In this document: positions 46,379-58,257 of the stretch, one piece after another
How the letters are laid out: each line of letters opens with the position of its first letter
Numbering within the stretch: the first letter of the stretch is position 1
From: Lepisosteus oculatus
Lineage: Eukaryota; Chordata; Actinopteri; Semionotiformes; Lepisosteidae
Direction: 5' to 3'
Assembly: GCF_040954835.1 (NCBI RefSeq)
Contig: NC_090708.1
Location: 33,988,001-34,052,000, forward strand
Length of the DNA: 64,000 nucleotides
Notes under the pieces: generated by a model
Seen by the model: only the letters and a program-made list of their open reading frames with translations
Database searches by the model: none
Told to the model about the DNA's origin: nothing
Position numbers and translations under genes: made by a program

Positions 46379-46625
46379 GCTTTCCTGTGCTCACAAGATT
46401 GCCAGTGTTCCAAAACCATGCACATTCTCCTACCTCCCTATTTGCTGAAGAACTTTTTAAAAAAATACAATTAGTCACTTACGTTTGTAGCATGTATTTC
46501 TATTCTTTCCTGTGCTTACAAGATTGGCATTGTTCCAAAATCAGACACATTCTCTTACCTCCCTATTTGCTGGAGATAACTTTTTCTAAATACAATTGGT
46601 CACTCAGGATAGTACGTAGGCTGCC
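46379..46625. repeat. Two-copy tandem duplication, about 126 bp unit
   Basis: CTTTCCTGTGCTCACAAGATTG near 46380 recurs as CTTTCCTGTGCTTACAAGATTG near 46506, with parallel sequence through ACCTCCCTATTTGCTG and ATACAATTAGTCACT. Copies differ at roughly one base in ten. Confidence 0.8.
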
Positions 46626-47872
46626 TGTTTGACACATAAACTAATTTTATTAAAGTAGAAAATATGAAAACCCATCCCAATTTTTCAGTGCACACAACAA
46701 ATTTCCAGGGTCATCTGGCTTACCATCTGGGGTACTTAGGGGACAATTCTGTTTGCTGAATTTCATTGTAGCTGAGCTCTTAAATCACTGGTGATAATCT
46801 TTTTGTTTGCTTAACTATTTCTGTACTCTTTCCTTAGTTTAAAGTTAATGTACTCTCTCCTCACCTTGTTTTTATGTTTGTAGTCCTAATTACAACCAAA
46901 CAGCTCCTGATGGATAGCCAAATCTTGATGAACACAAATAGGAGCAAAAGTGTGTGAAACACTCCATCTGTGTTTATTTTTTATCCCAGAAGTTAGTTAC
47001 ATTTCAGGAAGCACCTTTTAAATAGGGGAATTATGAACCTCATAAATTGGCTACAATTGTTAATCGCAAATCCCAATCAGCTTTTTGGGAGCTGAGAGTA
47101 CTTTTATAGATCAGCATCAAATAGCTTAACCACAAAAAAAATAAGAAGACATGGTGGTTGTCTAGGGCCAGGATTAAAATGATAGACCTACACAAATCGT
47201 ATTTAGAAATAAATGCCAGTTTATTTATTATTGTGTTTATGATTGTATGCAACACAGTTTTTTATCACCTTTGATACATTTTCATCATATCAGAATTTTG
47301 AACAATTATCGAAGGATATTCAACTCTTACAAGTATGGATAATCCCAGAATAAACTCTTGGAACTCTGATGCTTTTTATCAGTAAAATAGTTTGGTCTAG
47401 TAAACTATCAAAAGTAAGATAGGGGCTCCTGATATTTTCTTTGCTAAAGCCTTTTCATCATGTGTAGAACTATATTCAATAGGAGTATCCAATTTGAGGC
47501 CAATACAAGAGTTTCTCTGGTAAAAAAAGAATGACTAGTATCTCATATCCAAAAAGCGCATTTTCTAGTAAAATCTGAGAGGGTTGAGAAACAAAATTCC
47601 CATTTTCTGGTTAGGCAGATGTGGAAATACCCAGATGGGATACTTCACAGGGGCTGGCTGTATCAACTAGGTTAAATGTTATACTGTATACAGTATGTCA
47701 CATCTTTTCTCTTGATTATGAAATTTATTTCAATTTTTTAACCTGGGTTTGACAGTACACCTAAACTTGAGAGTGACTAAAGGTGAAATCTTAGGGAAAT
47801 TCTAACTTTTATATAACCGTTTACAGAGACATAAATTAAGATGCGACATCAAAACATTTGAATACTGAATAT
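46626..47872. other. AT-rich region downstream of gtpbp8
   Basis: No gene or recognisable repeat was seen. Confidence 0.5.
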
Positions 47873-47878
47873 TTTATT
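47873..47878 (-). terminator. Putative gtpbp8 poly(A) signal
   Basis: Canonical AATAAA on the minus strand about 100 bp downstream of the gtpbp8 stop. Spacing suits a short 3' UTR. There is no transcript evidence. Confidence 0.45.
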
Positions 47879-47979
47879 ATAAATATACTAAAGTTGTGGT
47901 TAGCATATAGATTTTTGATAAATTTAAGAATAAATTATACAAACAACAGATAGGATTTATGTACATTCAGCACATACTT

Positions 47980-48076
47980 CTACCATTTTATCTGTGAATC
48001 AGACTTCAGGTGAAGGTTTCCTGTCACATGGGCAATGAAGCATCGCAGAAGGTATATTCCCTTGAACTGGGTTGAA
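47980..48076 (-). CDS. gtpbp8: gtpbp8 last coding exon
   Basis: 97 bp terminal coding exon after acceptor TTTCACAG. It encodes STQFKGIYLLRCFIAHVTGN and then LHLKSDSQIKW, ending at TAG (47982-47980). GI-x-LLRCFIA-x-VTG matches the C-terminal helix of vertebrate GTPBP8. A minus-strand AATAAA at 47878-47873 lies about 100 bp past the stop and is a plausible poly(A) signal. The last two introns are about 5.5 and 8.5 kb. Confidence 0.87.
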
Positions 48077-49567
48077 CTGTGAAACACAAAATAACACTGG
48101 TTCATCAAAAAAAATGGTTTTCTCTGTGTAAAAAAAATATTTAAACTGCAGAAGAAAAATAAATTTATGCTTTACTTTGGTGTGTATTTCTAAAGATACT
48201 ACCCTGTTGGAAATATACAGTATACAGTATGTGATCTGCTCAAGGGTCAGGTTCAAGTCAATTGATAGCATTAAGTTTATTTTTGTTTTCCATTATTTTG
48301 TCCTCATTAATTTGAATCACATGGGGCTGGTATGCCAAAATATTTCAAATAATATGTTTGCCAATGTCAGAAATGTAAGCATGAGAAATGACCTCAGACA
48401 TCCAGGCCATGGGAAATCAGGTGACATTTAAAGAGTTACTCTAATATCCTTACCTACCTCCCTGCTTCCTCTTTTTTCTTCTTGACTCATTTTCTTTTTA
48501 TTCTACCCATAAAAACATTTCTTCCCTGTGGCTTCATACCATCTGTGACCAACTGGCATGTCTTGCTTTGTGTACTGTGTAACTTATTATACTATGGCGA
48601 CTTTTCATCTTTTTGTTAAACTTGTTACATTTATCATTTTTTGGTTTCATTTTTAGTATGTAATTTTTCCAGGTGTTTTTTATGTACCAGCTAAAAAAAT
48701 ATTATGCAAACTTAATCAGAAGTAACATTTAATTATCCCACTAGCACATCTACCTTGAATGAATATTTCTAAGAAGTGACTTTTATATTTTTATTCAGGA
48801 AAAATGTATTTTTTGTAGAACTACAAAATCCACACATTTTTCAGTAGTGCAAATGTTATATTAAAAAAAACCAACCAATGTAGCTCCACTTGTAATGTGC
48901 TTCATGAAACCAAGTGATTCCGTTAAATGGACTTCTATCAATTCCCTACTGAAGTTGTTGACAATTTGTTGTAAAACAGCCAATATGAATCTTGTTAACA
49001 TAATGATTCTCCCATATACTTTCATCTTTCAATTTATCCTTGCAGTCCACAGAGTTTTTTTACTTTAGTCAACCAACAAGACTTATATATTATGTTTATG
49101 ATAGATGTAGCAGGTATTTTATTCAACTAAAACAGTAATTCCCTCCACCTGTAAGTAAGGCCACAGTATGACCATTCCAACTGATTTATAAAACCGTTTC
49201 ATGAAATGCATGACTGGTTCTTCCAGGTACTCAAATATGACCATTTTAAGAGTGCATACAATGCATGCTACTCTGTGACTCCCCAAGCCTAGAATCACCA
49301 CTTTTATATACAGATTTGTATTTATATACAGATCCAGCCATTCATAATCCATGGCAGATACTGCAGCACTTTGCAGTGTGTATGCTCCAATGCGCCATAA
49401 TGCAACCCATTTTTTAAAATCTGTTTTTGGACTGCACTATTCTGTTCAATCACCAGGTAGAGCAGTGAATGCCTAACATGGTGTATGGAAGCATTAGTGT
49501 TTTAGCCAGAAACTGTCTGGTTTCGAACCTGTGACAATGCTGAGTCCCCTGAGACAATCTTTTTCCA

Positions 49568-49633
49568 ATTAGAGAATTTAAGTTGTATACTGTTGAGCCT
49601 ATTAGAGAATTTAAGTTGCATACTGTTTAGACT
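49568..49633. repeat. 33 bp tandem duplication
   Basis: ATTAGAGAATTTAAGTTG is repeated with a period of 33 bp, with few differences. Confidence 0.75.
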
Positions 49634-51269
49634 TTTATTCATTTTAAACTGTGTATTACAGTATGTTAAATATTAAATTAATTAAAAAGCAGGTCTATTT
49701 TATAAAAACAAACTCACTCAGCTGGGTATATAAAAATACTTTTATACTATTATACTGTAGCTTGTTGTGAACATTATGTGCCTCTTTCAGGTTTACATCC
49801 GCATTATGAAAATCTATAGGTAAACTTTGGCAGCGGAAAATTAAAACTGAAGTATAATGTAATACATACGTACACACAGCAGATGGTAGTGGTAGCTAAA
49901 TATAAAAAAAGTACACAACAGTATTCCACTATTTATTCCTTAAATATTTTATGCAGTCTTTAAGTTGGTGAAGTTTTAATGTGCTTTTTCTAACATTATA
50001 AAGTTTATATACTATACTTCATAAAAAGCTATTATGTTTTACCCTTTTCTAAGAACACGTAGTAAGACCACTACTTGTAACTGTAAAAAAAAAATCAAGT
50101 TGGTTCCTCCAAATTTCAGGAACCAGTAATCAGCAATACAATTAAACTTTAAATTTTAAAACTTTTAACTATATATTGTACCGTACAGTATTACGCAGTC
50201 CAAAGGCTTACTGGGATGTTGTTTCTGGCAAAATTGACTCAAGCGTGAGTGTGTGTATCTGGATGAATTATTATAAGTGATATCAGCTTCACACCACACC
50301 ACTTGTTGCATTTACAAAATTAAAGTGTTAAAACATTAAGTGTTTTTAGACATTTAATTAAAAAGTAAAAAAAAAAACTTACAGCATACACAAAGATTCT
50401 AAACTGATCACGAAGAAGAAAAATCACCTGTTTTTATAGCATTTAAAGTCACGCATTGTCTAATTTAGGAAGGGACATGTTATTTTCTTATTTTTTATTT
50501 TCTTTTAAAAAAATTAAAAGAATCAGCTGCTAAAAGTTACACTTTTTAAGTTTTTGAGAAACTTCAGAACACTTCAACTGATGCATAAAAAATGTAGCTG
50601 TGCTGTGTGTGCTGTGGTCTTAAAGCTATTAAACACAGAACATTTTTCCCCCTGTACATTTAATTTAATATTTAGTTTATTCTTATCTGAGTAAAAACAG
50701 AAATTACAAAAGAGTTTCACAAATTAAAGAGAGGCTGAACCCAACAAGTTTGTGTTATTCTGTTCTATAGTGTCAGCTGTTTCGCATACAGTACAGCAGC
50801 TTATGAATTGCACTGTAATTCTCACGTTCTAAACTCTCTTACACCTCGGATCCGCTATATTCAAACTAAGGTTACTAAAAATGCAACCAGGTACTAGATT
50901 AATAAATAAAACCTGGAAAAGTTTCACAAATCATGATCTTTAAAATGCCTGTGATTTGAAGACTCTGTGTCAATTGTTCGCAAATTTATTGACATCTGAA
51001 ACATCGTGTCTCATTAAAAGGCAATTGAATAAGAAAGTTAATTGAATTAAACCGTTTGAACTGGTATTTACTCCCACTGTTGACAGTATTTACATTTGCT
51101 CATTCATGTTTTTAAACAATATCATTTAACATTAAACATGTTGTGATATATAAAAAATAATTAAAAAGTCAACATAGTGTACATAATATTTACTATTTTA
51201 TTTTTTAAAAAAGGAATCTTTGTAAGAAGAAAAACTTGTGTCCAAAGCGGGAATCAAACATGCCACTAC

Positions 51270-51430
51270 AAAATGTAGCTGAAACGGACAGGTCAGAATG
51301 TTTCCAAAGTAATCACGAGTGAATGAGTCAAAGAAACTGATGCAGATGTTTACAAAGAAAGTGGAATACAGTAATACTACCAGCCATATATATTATATTT
51401 AGATCCTTAAATTAATATAATTATTAATTT
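51270..51430. repeat. Dispersed repeat of unknown class, copy B
   Basis: Ordered similarity to copy A at 28330, most diverged of the three: TTTCCAAAGTAATCACGAG, GATGCAGATGTTTACAAAG, GTGGAATACAG, ACCAGCCATATA, then a TTATATTTA-rich end. Confidence 0.55.
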
Positions 51431-51574
51431 CTTTAGTTACACGGTTCTATATTATATTCCCTATTAAGCAGATTCTAAAAAGTCTGTTTTTTTTACTGCA
51501 CTAACGACAGCAAGTATTCACAAAAATTATTGTATGTTAAAACATTATAGCTTTTTATAAAGTATAGAAACTTA

Positions 51575-51790
51575 ATAGTTAGAATGAGCACATCAAAACT
51601 TTTCCAAAATAACCACAGTAAGTGACCGAGTTAGAAAAGTTAGACTTTGATGCACAAAAATGTTTATGAAGTGGAATACTGCTATATATTTTTTTTATTT
51701 TAGCTACTTTTACCAGCCATATACAGTATGCATAACATATTTATATTCCTAAATTAATATAATTTATGATGTTCAGATATATTAAGTTCC
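51575..51790. repeat. Dispersed repeat of unknown class, copy C
   Basis: AGAATGAGCACATCAAAACT and TTTTCCAAAATAACCACA match copy A closely. GTGGAATACTG, ACCAGCCATATAC and AAATTAATATAATTTATGA follow in the same order. Confidence 0.62.
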
Positions 51791-52379
51791 GATTATTTTT
51801 ATGCTCAACATTTCCTTTTAGTTGTAAAATTCCATATTAATATTCCATGTTAAGTGGATTTAAATATGCACAGTAGAGAGATTAAATGAAGCAATCGCTT
51901 CACTAACATCTAATTCACCACAAGTGCCACCTATTGATCATCTTTGGCCAGTGAATTACATACTGCAATGCACTGCACGACTTGTACCATATTTGGAAGA
52001 TTAGTTCTTTCAGGCGTACAAGAGCTTGGTTAGAGGAAAACTACATAGGCCAGTTAAATACAACTAAGCATAAATGTGGACTACAACTTACAGAATAACA
52101 AATATAGTGTATCATATGAGTGTTTCCCTTATGATTTCTTAGGAAATATGTACAAAAAACAACAACAATTAAAACAATAAATAAAAGTGTCTACAGTTGC
52201 TATAGATTTTTCAGATACAAAACTTTCATTTGAAATACATTCTTGCATGGCATTACTTTTCTTTAACCTGAACAGCGTGTTTACTCCTAGAACATTAGCA
52301 ACATTTCTAATCAGTAAGCCCACATAGGCTAGGAAAATATATGGCCTTTTTCATTCCTGAAATGCTTCACTGCGTAAAC

Positions 52380-53418
52380 ACAAACCGTTTTCTGTCTGAA
52401 TAACTTCGAGTACCTCAAAATCTTGACAAACTGAACATAGTTCGTGCAATATTAATACTGAAAGGTGTCATTTGTGAATCAGACCCATCTCAATGGATAT
52501 TTTACTCCACCCTCTAAGAGCGTGTTGTGCTTTTTCTCCGTAATGTACCGACAGTTGCATGCCCCATAAACTCCAAGCGTAAGTACCTTTTTTTCACTTC
52601 TCCACCATCCCAAATCCTCATATGTAAATCCATTTGCATGAGTTGCAGTGCGTGATTAAGAATCTCATCAAAATGCAGGGCATATCCTGCTTGTCATGAC
52701 ACTTCTCTTATAAGCAGTGATTTAAAACAGGGAGCAATTCTGAAAATGGTCAAATATGCAGATTTTGTTTCACCACTAGACAATTTAGCTACAATTTCGC
52801 TGTCATGGAACAACTGCAAATAATGTGAATCAATTACTTTCAGCACCAACAAAACTTGCAGAAATCAGAAAGTACATAAGTGTTAGACACTGATATCCAT
52901 ATCTGTAGCTGCAGAAGAGTTGAAAAAGGTGCCAATTCCAATTGTTTCTCTTGCAGCCTTATCATTGTCAATGCGTTTTTACCGCATGACTTGCTAGCTC
53001 AGTTATACCCATATTCTTCACATCAAATGTTTTCCCACATAATTTACATCTTGCACTTCCTGGGTCTTAATCTTTTTGAAGCCATAGCTTGTATTTTTCA
53101 TTTGCTAACCAGAGGTCACTGAAAACACATTTACCTGGCATTTTGACACGGCTCACTATAAAATTCCCGCAAGAGGGACTGATGTGACAATATAATGTGT
53201 AATGTTAGCAACGGTAACGCCGCAGCCTCTTTTTAAAAGTTTGCTAACTTATGAACAAAATTACATGATAGAGCCTTGATAATTTTGGGCCAACTAAAAA
53301 AAATCCATGACTTTTCCCAAACTTAATGGACATTGGATCATTTTTCTAAACTTTTCCAGGAAAATAAATTGTCATTTTCCAGAACTTTTGCAGGATTTCC
53401 ATGACCGTGGGAACCCTG
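52380..53418 (-). mobile_element. hAT relic with BED-type zinc finger
   Basis: The minus-strand end CAGGGTTCCCACGGTCATGG at 53418 is a hAT terminal repeat common in fish. Further in, at about 53075-53015, a frame reads ARCKLCGKTFDVKNMGITEL followed by ASHAVKTH: a C-x2-C...H-x4-H BED-type finger at a transposase N terminus. Later sequence is full of stops. The other terminal repeat was not found, so the low-coordinate edge is approximate. Confidence 0.68.
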
Positions 53419-53596
53419 TATACATAATGGCCACTCTGAACAATGAAACAAATTGATTTTTGGAAATGCATCTAATAATATCACAGTAGTTTTAAAATCC
53501 TTAAGTACTACAAACAAAATTTAAGAGTTTAATATCGTATTGACTGGCTTTACTGTAAAGAAAAGAACAAAACAAACAACTCACTGTTTAACATAC

Positions 53597-53715
53597 CTTA
53601 CTAGAAATGGCTGGGGAAAGCATCCCAAAGTGTGCATCTTTATAGTGTCTTCCACCTCTACTATGTGCCTTAACAGCTCTCCCCTGCTTGCCTTGTCAAT
53701 CTTGGTCACCACAAT
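53597..53715 (-). CDS. gtpbp8: gtpbp8 coding exon (penultimate), carries the G4 motif
   Basis: 119 bp exon, acceptor TTGTATAG and donor GTATGT. It encodes IVVTKIDKASRGELLRHIVE, then a helix and HTLGCFPQPFLV, ending with two bases of Ser. TKID is the G4 guanine-recognition motif of this family, and the CFPQ-x-F-x-VS stretch leads to the G5 region. Phase 0 at the start matches the previous exon, and AG plus T of the next exon gives Ser. It sits between two DNA-transposon ends, at 53418 and 53848. Confidence 0.87.
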
Positions 53716-54429
53716 CTATACAAGAGCAAATTACATTAATAGGATAACATTCACCTGGAGAAAGGACTACTTATTTCTGACATTGGTACTTCAAAATGCA
53801 TTACAAAGGCCTCTTAGTGGAATTCTGTGCATTACATTCATTGTGTACAGATGTAGCCATTCAAAGTGCGCGGTATAGACACATACCAGAGGTAATTGGC
53901 TACGGCCTCGCGCGTCACAATAACGCAAAATACCGCGGTATGTGATTGGTTGACCAACAGGGGCACTTGTGGTCCGTTGGTCGGTCATAGAAAGATTTAA
54001 AGTAAATGTCTTTACTGTGCCCGTTTTAGCATTGAATATTTATATGGAATTTTACCACTGAAGGGAAATCTTAGTAGCTGAGCATAAAAAGAATAGGAGC
54101 ATACTGTAACGCATGTGAAGGCCATAAACTATATTAATTTTGGAACTTAAACAAACAGTATATGGCTGGTCTCGGTACTTTAAATAAAAAATACACACCA
54201 GTTTTCCATTTCTCCCTAAACATTTTAAGCTTCAAAGTCTTTAACTAATGTGATACTGGAGTCAACAAGCATACTTGATTAAATTTGATTAATTTGATTA
54301 AAAGGGAATATAATATGGAATCACGTATCTAAAGAGATTAATAACGATATAATTATATTCATGTACCACAAGACAAGAATAGTACACGCTGTACATTGTC
54401 TGTTGATAATGTTTCTGTAGTGCTTTTTC

Positions 54430-54720
54430 AGCACTCTGCATGTGACTTTGCCGGTGGCGCTGTGGGTTAGGTTCCTGACTCCCACGTCACATGCTGTGTG
54501 TTCGAATCCCGCTGTAGCCATGACTTTTTTTTAACAAACATTTCTTTGAAAAAATACGTTTCCCTGGCTCAGAGATCAAATAAAACTTCACTCGCACCAA
54601 ACAAATTTATATTTCTAAATATCACAACATGATCGAATTTAAGTCATTTTAATAACAATGAATAGTCACCTATGCGTTACAATATAAACATTTATATTGA
54701 TTTAAATCGGATAATAATAC
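54430..54720 (+). repeat. Inverted repeat, left arm (partner 58850-59110)
   Basis: About 270 bp match the reverse complement of the right arm with some 10 percent differences, including GTTCCTGACTCCCACGTCAC, GTGTTCGAATCCCGCTGTAG and AAACTTCACTCGCACCAAAC. Confidence 0.88.
54449..54530 (+). other. tRNA-like pseudogene or SINE head, left arm
   Basis: TGGCGCTGTGGGTTAGG resembles an A box, GTGTTCGAATCCCGC a B box, and a TTTTTTTT run follows as a pol III terminator would. No 7 bp acceptor stem can be formed, so it is not a functional tRNA gene. The arrangement is repeated in inverse in the right arm. Confidence 0.45.
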
Positions 54721-54721
54721 G

Positions 54722-54776
54722 GATAGGACAGACACAAGAACTCAGACTTGCGGAGTTAAAGCAAGTTAAAGCCTTG
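54722..54776 (-). repeat. LTR end fragment, inverse of 56968-57022
   Basis: GGATAGGACAGACACAAGAA, CTCAGACTTGCGGAGTTAAA and GCAAGTTAAAGCC are the reverse complement of the LTR-like end at 56968-57022. Only this part survives here. Confidence 0.75.
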
Positions 54777-54915
54777 ATTTTATATATCACCTTTAAAAGT
54801 GGCATCTCAAAGCAAAGTAAATACCCAACACTGATTGTACCCATCTGACATGCTAATAAAGCACCTTGAATTGAATTGAATTGAGAGAGAGAGAGAGACA
54901 GAGACAGAGAGAGAC
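54777..54915. repeat. L2-tail scrap (minus), LINE tail and GA microsatellite
   Basis: ATCACCTTTAAAAGTGGCAT is a reversed L2 tail. AATAAAGCACCTTGAATTGA followed by TTGAA repeats is another LINE 3' end on the plus strand. A GA-rich microsatellite follows at 54877-54915. Confidence 0.7.
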
Positions 54916-55609
54916 ATACTTGTTTTTCAGGAAGTTAAAAAAACACTTGAATTACTTATCCAGTCTCTCGAAATAAAATTATTTTTCAAGCATAACGTCG
55001 GGCAACGTGTGTTTTTTAATCCAACATTGACAGCCACATCTTAAATCTTGTCAGTCAGCTCTTTTTTCTCTATTTGAATTGTGGCGATTCAAACAACCTG
55101 GGATAACAAGTGGTCTCAAAGTCACCAACCTCACAGAGCTTCAACAACAGATGATAATTCCCTTAGTCCTTCCTTAGTCTTCCTGAAATTGTCAGATTAT
55201 GAGCGAATAAAAGCATTTTATTAAAAACACGTTTGCGTTTGTTTGGGAGCTATATTATGTATTTTCATATGTAAGATATAATGATGTGTTTCTGCATCGC
55301 ACGACTTTAAAAGCTAGAAAAACAGGTTTCGATTCACATTATCTGGCGAGCCTAGTTTTGTCAAAGGACAGCACAAAAAAACAGACAATACATAGGGGGG
55401 GAGGGCAAGTGAGAGAGTTTTTTGCCCTCTGTCAAAAAACCCTAAATCACCCGGGGCAGAGACTGTGGGGTGATCATTGTGTGGTACAGAGCGGAGCTCA
55501 GTCACTCCAAACAAGTAGTAAAGAGAGAAGAGTCAACAACTGATTTAAGGACGATCTATCAAAGTGCAATGAAATACAATATAGTTGTTGTTGTCGTTAT
55601 TGTTGTTTT

Positions 55610-55735
55610 TATCCTGTAAAGCGTTTTGAGAAGCCACCTTTAAAGGCAATATATAAAAGCGCTGATTCTTATGGAATGTGTTTTCTTTCTTCTTTTTTTC
55701 AGCATGGAATAAACCTATTACTTGATTCTTATGGA
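55610..55735 (+). repeat. L2 tail and half of a fold-back repeat
   Basis: TGTAAAGCGTTTTGAGAAGCC is an L2 3' tail. TTTTTTTCAGCATGGAATAA and ACCTATTACTTGATTC match one arm of the fold-back repeat at 29460-29655. Confidence 0.68.
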
Positions 55736-55905
55736 TGCCCGGTTCCGCCGGGGATTAAAAAAAATAAATATTTTTTTTAATTGCGTATCTAAGGAAATAG
55801 CAGTATAACCTTGTTCATGCACAAACAGTGGCATGTTACATTATTAATTTGGGTGTCTCCTCTTGCCAGAAAGCTCTAAATTGCATTTTGAGTGAGGTTT
55901 TTTTA
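55728..55905 (+). repeat. Direct repeat inside the composite (partner 57763-57940)
   Basis: About 170 bp shared with 57763-57940, including GTTCATGCACAAACA, GCATGTTACATTATTAATTT, GTCTCCTCTTGCCAGAAAGC and CTAAATTGCATTTTG. Confidence 0.85.
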
Positions 55906-56214
55906 CTTTTTTTAAATTGAAACCCATAAATAAAGCTGATTCTGTTTACACTTTTAATTATTTTAAACTGTATTACAGCAGCACAATGCACAATGCAACG
56001 TAAAATGCAAAAATGCACTTGGAATCTGTCCAAGCCCTACTTTGTCAGGCATTTTCTTTTACTGTAACGGACATAAAAACTCCCTTGCTTTTAACAGAGT
56101 GTTTCATAATTTCTAACTAACGAAAATTATTTAAACTGCGACACTTCAACCAGAGCTCGAAATATCACAAGGATCTACAAGGATTTACTTTGTAATCTGT
56201 GGTTTACATCTATT

Positions 56215-56275
56215 GTATTGCTTTGAGATGCCACTTTTAAAGGCGATATGTAAAATAACGTTTTTATTATTGTTA
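56215..56275 (+). repeat. L2 tail scrap
   Basis: TTGCTTTGAGATGCCACTTT and AAAGGCGATATGTAAAATAA are an L2 3' tail with an ATT-rich end. Confidence 0.7.
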
Positions 56276-56639
56276 TAGAGAAACATGATCAGATCTTCCC
56301 TGGTTCAGAAAAAAAGATCTAAAGTGCTTGCAACTAACTTTTTTAATTAGATGTATTTAAAACAGTGAACTACTGTAGGTGTAACATAACATTCAGAAAT
56401 ACAATTGAAAATAGTTTTGTGGTGTTTGTATAGATGAAGCGTTCCTAAAATGTATAACGTAACAAAATTAAAGACGATTAAAATCTGTAATCTTTCCACT
56501 TGTATGTCATCTGAAATTACAAGAAGTTTCTGCTTTGTGTAAGGATGGTATCAAAAAGTAATCTAAGCTGTGCTCAATGATAATTAAGGGACTTAAAAGT
56601 AAAAGGAGATGCTTCATATTGCTTGACTAATTTTAAAAA

Positions 56640-57039
56640 CTAAGTTATAAATACAGACGCTCTCTCGGTGCCGCGCCGGGTCTAAATATCTAAATATACA
56701 TTCGCCCTGGGTAGAGGCCGAAGAGCGCCCGGCTGGGGTGCGCGGGGAAGAGCAGGACAGGAAGGCCGCCGACCAGTGCTGCTGTCCCACAGTGAAGCGG
56801 GCGTAGTCTGGGGAGGTATCCGTTTTCCTTGTAAATAGTTCCCTGCTTCTGCACTCTTGGGTCTTACTCTCTCTTTCAGGCGCGCGGGCGGTGTGTTGGC
56901 TCTCGCTGTTGGCGGGCGGGGGTGCGGAAGAGCCGGGCTAGCAGGTGGTGACGGAGAAGAAAAATAAAGGCTTTAACTGGCTTTAACTCTGCAAGTCTGA
57001 GTTCTTGTGACCGTCCTATCCAAACCCGAAAGTATTACA
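56640..57039 (+). mobile_element. GC-rich LTR-like segment
   Basis: A TATA-like TTATAAATA (near 56643) precedes a GC- and CpG-rich block (56660-56955) that contrasts sharply with its AT-rich surroundings. AATAAA follows at 56963, then CTTTAACTCTGCAAGTCTGA and an end ATTACA. This is promoter-R-poly(A) order as in an LTR. The outer left edge is undefined. Confidence 0.55.
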
Positions 57040-57315
57040 ATATGTATCTGTATAGCAGGTGGTGTAAAGCTTTTTAGTATAGATTACACTTTTCTAAAAC
57101 GTATTTAAAAAATAAAAACGATTACAATCTAATCCTTCCACGTTTGATCCCAAAATCACAAGAAAAATAAATCTAAACGGGGAGAAAGCTATGCTGAAAG
57201 TTTATTAAGATACTTAGAAGAAAAAGATAATGTATCAATTTATGTTGCAATTGTCTGATTACAATTAAAAAAACACATATAATTAAACACGCGTTTGCGA
57301 TTTAAATCAAAAATG

Positions 57316-57513
57316 TTATAATAAAATAGTGTAAACACCAGGCCGCAGCAGGGTGATGGTCGAACCAGTGTCGACGAGGGCCTGGCAGGGTCTGCCCTCG
57401 GTGAGGCAGGGAAGGAATAAGCCAACTCTTCCCACAGCAGACAGGGTGAAGCGCTCCTTGCTTAGAATAGCAATATTATGGACAATCAATTGACAATAAA
57501 TATAGAAAAGCAC
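57316..57513 (-). pseudogene. Retroelement aspartic protease fragment
   Basis: The minus-strand frame has RFTLSAVGRVGLFLPC and GRPCQALVDTGSTITLLRPG. VDTGST is the active-site motif of retroviral-type aspartic proteases, here in a gypsy-like context. Only about 60 codons remain; no flap or reverse transcriptase was seen. It is opposite in orientation to the LTR-like segment at 56640. Confidence 0.7.
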
Positions 57514-57762
57514 ATATTAAATTTGGGAAATTTGGTTTCAAAAGTCCTCATATCAACGATGCCTATACTGTGTTCCTCTACAGTATGCTAATCTATTGTA
57601 ATGCATTCACCCCCCTCTTAGGCTGCGCAAACGATCTTTTAGATTTTTATAGAGAAATGGAGGCTGTACAGTATGCATTACAATATAAACATTTACTGTC
57701 AACCTTTAAATCAACAATTGATTTAAAGACTATCTGTCAAAGCGCAATGAAACCTATTACTC

Positions 57763-57940
57763 GATTCTTATGGACTCCAGTCCCGCCAGGGATTAAAAAA
57801 TAACATGGAATCGCGTATCTAAAGAAATAACAGTATACAGTAACTATGTTCATGCACAAACAATAGCATGTTACATTATTAATTTGGGGGTCTCCTCTTG
57901 CCAGAAAGCGCTAAATTGCATTTTGCCTAAATACTCCATA
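57763..57940 (+). repeat. Direct repeat inside the composite (partner 55728-55905)
   Basis: Second copy of the block described at 55728, followed by unrelated sequence. Confidence 0.85.
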
Positions 57941-58257
57941 CTCAACAACGATAATTCACAAACAGCCAGAACATGTAACTCCACATTCCCAAATAGACCT
58001 TATTTCCATAGCCAATAACAAATTTATATTTCCGCCTATTATGCAAAACCAACACCCCTCCCCTGTTCTCTCTCTCCGCTGGCGTTTTTAATCGTTTTTA
58101 TTTTTAAATAAATTTTAGCAAGGTCATGTATTTAAAAAATCTTAAGATTTCTTTATATATGTCTTTATTTAGTGGTTTCATCAGTGACAAAGGCTAAACT
58201 TTCTTGGAAAAATGTATTTTATGTAAACCATGTTTGCTATTAATTCATTTAGGGCTA

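Larger units (their letters stand above)
48077..53596. other. gtpbp8 last intron
   Basis: 5.5 kb intron, very AT-rich. It contains a 33 bp duplication (49568-49633), two copies of a dispersed repeat (51270-51430, 51575-51790) and a hAT relic (about 52380-53418). The part from 48100 to 51200 shows nothing else. Confidence 0.65.

Noticed and set aside
54449..54530. Functional tRNA gene
   Set aside because: A-box, B-box and T-run are present but no acceptor stem pairs and the T-stem has a mismatch.
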